A DNA stretch of 7,038 bases from Proteiniphilum sp. Lineage in GTDB: Bacteria; Bacteroidota; Bacteroidia; Bacteroidales; Dysgonomonadaceae. A program made the position numbers and the translations under genes. The stretch's first letter is position 1; each line of letters opens with the position of its first letter. The DNA is taken from positions 1-7,038 of the forward strand of contig JAAYFB010000431.1 in NCBI GenBank assembly GCA_012728465.1, given 5' to 3'. This document shows positions 6,001 to 7,038 of this stretch, in pieces. The notes beneath the pieces were generated by a model, which saw only the letters and a list, made by a program, of their open reading frames with translations, had not been told where the DNA came from and did no database searches.

Positions 6001-6705
6001 ATTCCCGCTTAATATAGAAGAGTCTAAATTTGACTTTAATGTGGTAGCATCTTCAATACTAGTATCTAAATTTGATTTTGATGTATTTGCATTAGCTATT
6101 GAAGCATCAAGATTTGATTTTGATGTATTGGAGGTTGATATACTTTCATCTAACTGTGCTTTCTTAGTTGTAGCTGTGCTTATACTGTTGTCAAGATTAA
6201 TCTTAGTTGTATTTCCAAGAGATGTACTTGCATCTAATGCTGTTTTTGTAGTTTTCCCTAATTCAATAGAGTTATTTAAATCATTAATTGTTTCTATTAC
6301 TGAATCTATATTGTCTACCACATCGCCTAGTGTTTGCGTAACTTCTCCGAAATCGTTTATTTTAGTCCAGATGCGTGAACTTGGTATATAGTACATTCCA
6401 CGACTATAGTATCTACTGATTGTTATCCATTGACCATCAAGGCTTTCGTGGACAAAAACAACACCAGTGCCATTTCTGTATGCTACCTTAAACTGATTTG
6501 GTTCAGTTATTTTATCATTTATATCTATTTCTACAAACCCATCTATGAACACTCTATATTGTTCATCTGGTAATCCTTCTAGCACAATTTTATTTCCAAT
6601 TACTTGTTTAGTCTCATTCTGTACAGGTATTGATATTTTTTGTCCATCATCATCCAGTTCCCAAACAGTTATCGTGCTATCTCCATAAGCATTTATTATG
6701 CTCAT
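3040..6705 (-). CDS. Modular tail fibre / receptor-binding protein
   Basis: This 1221-residue virion protein likely binds the cell surface as a trimer. Modules in order: 1-125, a beta-rich attachment domain (TITVWELDDDG; FKVAYRNGTGVVF; YIPSSRIW) of the kind starting many Gram-positive phage tail proteins; 146-401, eighteen 14-residue stalk repeats; 422-480, HNHNNKDILDGL with a calcium-loop-like DADGDGIID (459-467) and NKLGGQLPSYYA; 511-600, a common fibre module (SSGKVPISQLPSYVDDVLEF; TAYRGDRGKIAYDHSQSAH); 623-715, further linkers (YTHPANHDDRYYTE; LSTNDYTDEEKQK); 718-880, a unique region with a pyocin-knob-like YGFGNNKWRDWQ and a GSPEG...GWELIGG module; 880-920, VNGKTGEVILSASDVGA linker; 927-1045, YadA-like beta-roll; 1066-1221, a conserved C-terminal domain (FEIPHPRP; RIRHGAVESP; LPDYFIYLN). 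ATG start with AGGTGAT five bases upstream. Each module is generic; the combination and the beta-roll set specificity. No enzymatic domain is evident. Confidence 0.9.
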   Translation of the reverse strand: MSIINAYGDSTITVWELDDDGQKISIPVQNETKQVIGNKIVLEGLPDEQYRVFIDGFVEIDINDKITEPNQFKVAYRNGTGVVFVHESLDGQWITISRYYSRGMYYIPSSRIWTKINDFGEVTQTLGDVVDNIDSVIETINDLNNSIELGKTTKTALDASTSLGNTTKINLDNSISTATTKKAQLDESISTSNTSKSNLDASIANANTSKSNLDTSIEDATTLKSNLDSSILSGNTLKTNLDESITIGTTLKNNLDTNITIGNQLKMDLPPLISGADTAKTNLETTINNADDKKVELDSSISTANTTKTELDTSIANANTINDILSNPTTGTIKQATDTNTALNSSIDIAGTSKTNLDTSISNSITAKTNLDNSISTANMTKTALDGSIIEGNTLKEELNTIIEGTDFEQVITDVNSLKQDQHNHNNKDILDGLSDVNGKLKYNGQDIGIGDMTKAEFDADGDGIIDKANDSNKLGGQLPSYYAQKTYTDTELNKKISITEKGKANGIAELDSSGKVPISQLPSYVDDVLEFSSLSAFPTTGETGKIYVATNTNLTYRWSGTGYVEISPSIALGETSSTAYRGDRGKIAYDHSQSAHARIDATKVESSTINGNIKINGTEVNVYTHPANHDDRYYTETEIDTKLAGKVDKVSGKGLSTNDYTDEEKQKNQDNADNISGLQQELVAHKAEKATQEQDGHMIKEDKIKLDGIEEGANKTDYYYGIAILPHDEEDKFNIGTNIYIPTVSSSNEYYNAWRAEIANILGVDDESTIPFRIVIETIKQRSFSMIQNVYVYAHYTDIIGSHLFTFHRVYGFGNNKWRDWQIKKHISLYSEGSPEGKIYGIYGALCLDILNNKVYIKKGSKIIGARNVGWELIGGNVDSVNGKTGEVILSASDVGAVPTSRRVNNKALTSDITINVSDIPELASSKLALGGNASAGNLSVALGQNASAEAYAVALGLGASAGTNSVVLGRNTSAGTSSIALGWATSAEASAVALGSDAEAGNYSVALGMYAYADASAVALGQDASAGKAYAVALGNGALAENYNEGILGGTGSFKTSKWIVPGSFTVSGTKNFEIPHPRPDKKATHRIRHGAVESPTAGDTLYRYKVLATKDNDKVLIDLPDYFIYLNKDVQIFVTPQGHFGNGYGELNRETEQLEIHCQFEGEYNVLVIGTRNDDHPTVQEWSIKGVEREIGESWTGETYAFSVDEIIEIEEIKEVVI
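3571..3927 (-). repeat. Nine tandem 39-base repeats encoding a YadA-like beta-roll
   Basis: The repeats encode residues 927-1045 of the fibre. The motif (V/I/L)(A/V)LG-x-x-(A/T)-x-A-x-x-x-(S/A) begins at residues 929, 942, 955, 968, 981, 994, 1007, 1020 and 1034. The period is 13 residues except for one 14-residue unit. This matches the left-handed parallel beta-roll of trimeric adhesin heads (YadA type). DNA identity between units is high (GCC CTA GGT and GCC TCG GCA recur), and the block is visibly richer in G and C than the rest of the gene, pointing to recent tandem amplification or a separate origin. Confidence 0.85.
5503..6270 (-). repeat. Eighteen 14-residue (42-base) tandem repeats forming the fibre stalk
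   Basis: The repeats encode residues 146-401. The consensus is S-I-x-x-(A/G)-N-T-x-K-x-x-L-D-x. Thirteen units run without a gap from residue 146 to 327, then the four residues PTTG (328-331), then five more units from 332 to 401. Fourteen residues equal two heptads, with Ile and Leu in core-type spacing, so a trimeric coiled coil or similar rod is likely. At DNA level the units are AT-rich and diverged, unlike the beta-roll repeats, so this array looks older. Confidence 0.85.
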
Positions 6706-6734
6706 ACTTTATCACCTGCTTTCTTGCTTTTTGA

Positions 6735-6774
6735 AACAAAAGAGGAAACACAGCTAAATAACCATATTTCCTCT
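6735..6774 (-). terminator. Terminator-like hairpin in the leader of the tail fibre gene
   Basis: On the minus strand AGAGGAAA (6774-6767) pairs with TTTCCTCT (6748-6741), followed by TTTGTTT. The 18 bases between can extend the stem by seven more pairs, four or five of them G-U, down to an AUUU loop. Those G-U pairs would be A-C mismatches in a plus-strand RNA, so the fold belongs to the minus transcript. It ends about 30 bases before the fibre ATG, leaving no room for a promoter in between. It is either the terminator of the upstream gene with read-through, or an attenuator. Confidence 0.55.
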
Positions 6775-6790
6775 AACTTTACTAAATATT

Positions 6791-6820
6791 TCCACACCTT
6801 AGTGTTTTCAATGGTGCAGA
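6791..6820 (-). other. Second RNA hairpin in the fibre gene leader
   Basis: On the minus strand UCUGCACC (6820-6813) pairs with GGUGUGGA (6798-6791), including two G-U pairs. Three further inner pairs are possible past a bulged A, leaving a loop of about seven bases. Together with the terminator-like hairpin 16 bases downstream, it occupies most of the 142-base gap (6706-6847) between the upstream gene and the fibre. I found no supported gene in this gap. Confidence 0.4.
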
Positions 6821-6847
6821 CCTTGACTTCACGATAAAATGTCGATT

Positions 6848-7038
6848 TTATTTGGTTATTTGTTCAGCTTGTGACAATACCTCTATTCTTCTCCTCGCGA
6901 TTTTAATACTTACTTCCTCGTGATATTTTTCAGGCACTTGCACTAATTCTAGCAAATCCGATATTTCTTTTACACCATCGTCTTGTGCCATACACAGCAC
7001 GTACCACGCATCAATTAATTTTAAATCTATAACGTTCA
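6848..7038 (-). CDS. C-terminal part of an unrecognised phage gene, partial
   Basis: An open frame enters from the window edge (first two bases belong to an incomplete codon) and runs 62 codons to TAA at 6848-6850. The visible peptide is helical and mixed in charge: it begins NVIDLKLIDAWYVLCMAQDD, passes through ISDLLELVQVPEKYHEEV and ends ARRRIEVLSQAEQITK. It has no membrane segment. I do not recognise the family. Its position directly before the fibre on the same strand, in a late tail region, makes a tail, baseplate or assembly protein likely. The start lies outside the window; the internal methionine has no clear ribosome binding site. Open reading over the whole visible stretch and codon use like that of the neighbours support it as coding. 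Confidence 0.65.
   Translation of the reverse strand, partial: NVIDLKLIDAWYVLCMAQDDGVKEISDLLELVQVPEKYHEEVSIKIARRRIEVLSQAEQITK

Noticed and set aside
3571..6270. Regular repeats suggestive of a CRISPR array
   Set aside because: Both arrays are in frame inside the fibre gene, with 39- and 42-base periods and no unique spacers between identical palindromic repeats.
5459..6391. Two long plus-strand open frames (5459-5917 and 5924-6391) opposite the stalk repeats
   Set aside because: They are built of monotonous Val/Leu/Ser/Phe repeats that mirror the codons of the fibre's 14-residue array on the other strand and have no phage or host family pattern; the minus-strand fibre frame clearly explains the sequence.
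6702..6850. Stop-to-stop minus-strand frame through the leader (contains WKYLVKLEEIW) whose TGA overlaps the fibre ATG as ATGA
   Set aside because: It has no ATG, no ribosome binding site at its GTG, and no slippery heptamer that would join it by -1 frameshift to the upstream gene; the paired RNA structure explains the region better, though the ATGA overlap was noted.
6834..6851. ATAAAAT/ATTTTAT hairpin overlapping the stop of the upstream gene
   Set aside because: Only seven pairs, all A-T, with a four-base loop; too weak to call on its own, though it may add to the leader fold.

Overview
The window is an AT-rich, low-GC Gram-positive sequence, best read as the late end of a prophage or temperate phage in a member of the Clostridia. 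The evidence is the protein families (3D-domain protein, LLH-type holin, PlyL-like amidase, modular tail fibre), the strong AGGAGG/AGGTGA ribosome binding sites and the codon use. The exact genus cannot be read from the sequence.

Layout. Bases 1-126 (+) are the last 41 codons of a protein ending in a six-cysteine tail typical of the adenosylcobalamin-dependent (class II) ribonucleotide reductase NrdJ, followed by a hairpin terminator. At 220-837 (+) is a membrane-anchored coiled-coil protein with a 3D (Asp-Asp-Asp) domain, a probable peptidoglycan hydrolase. It converges on the phage genes, and both sides share a symmetrical terminator (851-888). Everything from 915 to 7038 is on the minus strand. 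Read in the direction of transcription it holds: the end of an unrecognised short gene (7038-6848), a 142-base structured gap, a 1221-residue tail fibre / receptor-binding protein (6705-3040), a 73-residue protein starting on the fibre stop codon (3040-2819), a terminator (2784-2757), an AT-rich promoter-like interval, and a compact lysis cassette. The cassette contains an XhlA-like coiled coil with a C-terminal membrane anchor (2642-2217), an N-acetylmuramoyl-L-alanine amidase endolysin (2212-1532, GTG start), a two-helix holin-like protein (1523-1278) and an LLH-family holin (1274-915). Gaps within the cassette are 3-8 bases.

How it works together. The fibre is a trimer-type, modular protein: an N-terminal attachment domain, 18 tandem 14-residue stalk repeats, several generic phage-fibre linker modules, a YadA-like beta-roll of nine 13-residue repeats, and a conserved C-terminal domain. 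It would bind the host surface. The lysis cassette would permeabilise the membrane and cut the cell wall at the end of infection.

The points most worth a second look are: (i) an in-frame internal Shine-Dalgarno and start at the domain boundary of the endolysin, predicting a separate wall-binding subunit; (ii) the beta-roll repeats, in which one codon is different in almost every unit yet keeps the form NNG; (iii) a leader RNA with two strand-specific hairpins, one terminator-like, directly before the fibre gene. No tRNA, rRNA, CRISPR array, insertion sequence, integrase or reverse transcriptase was seen.
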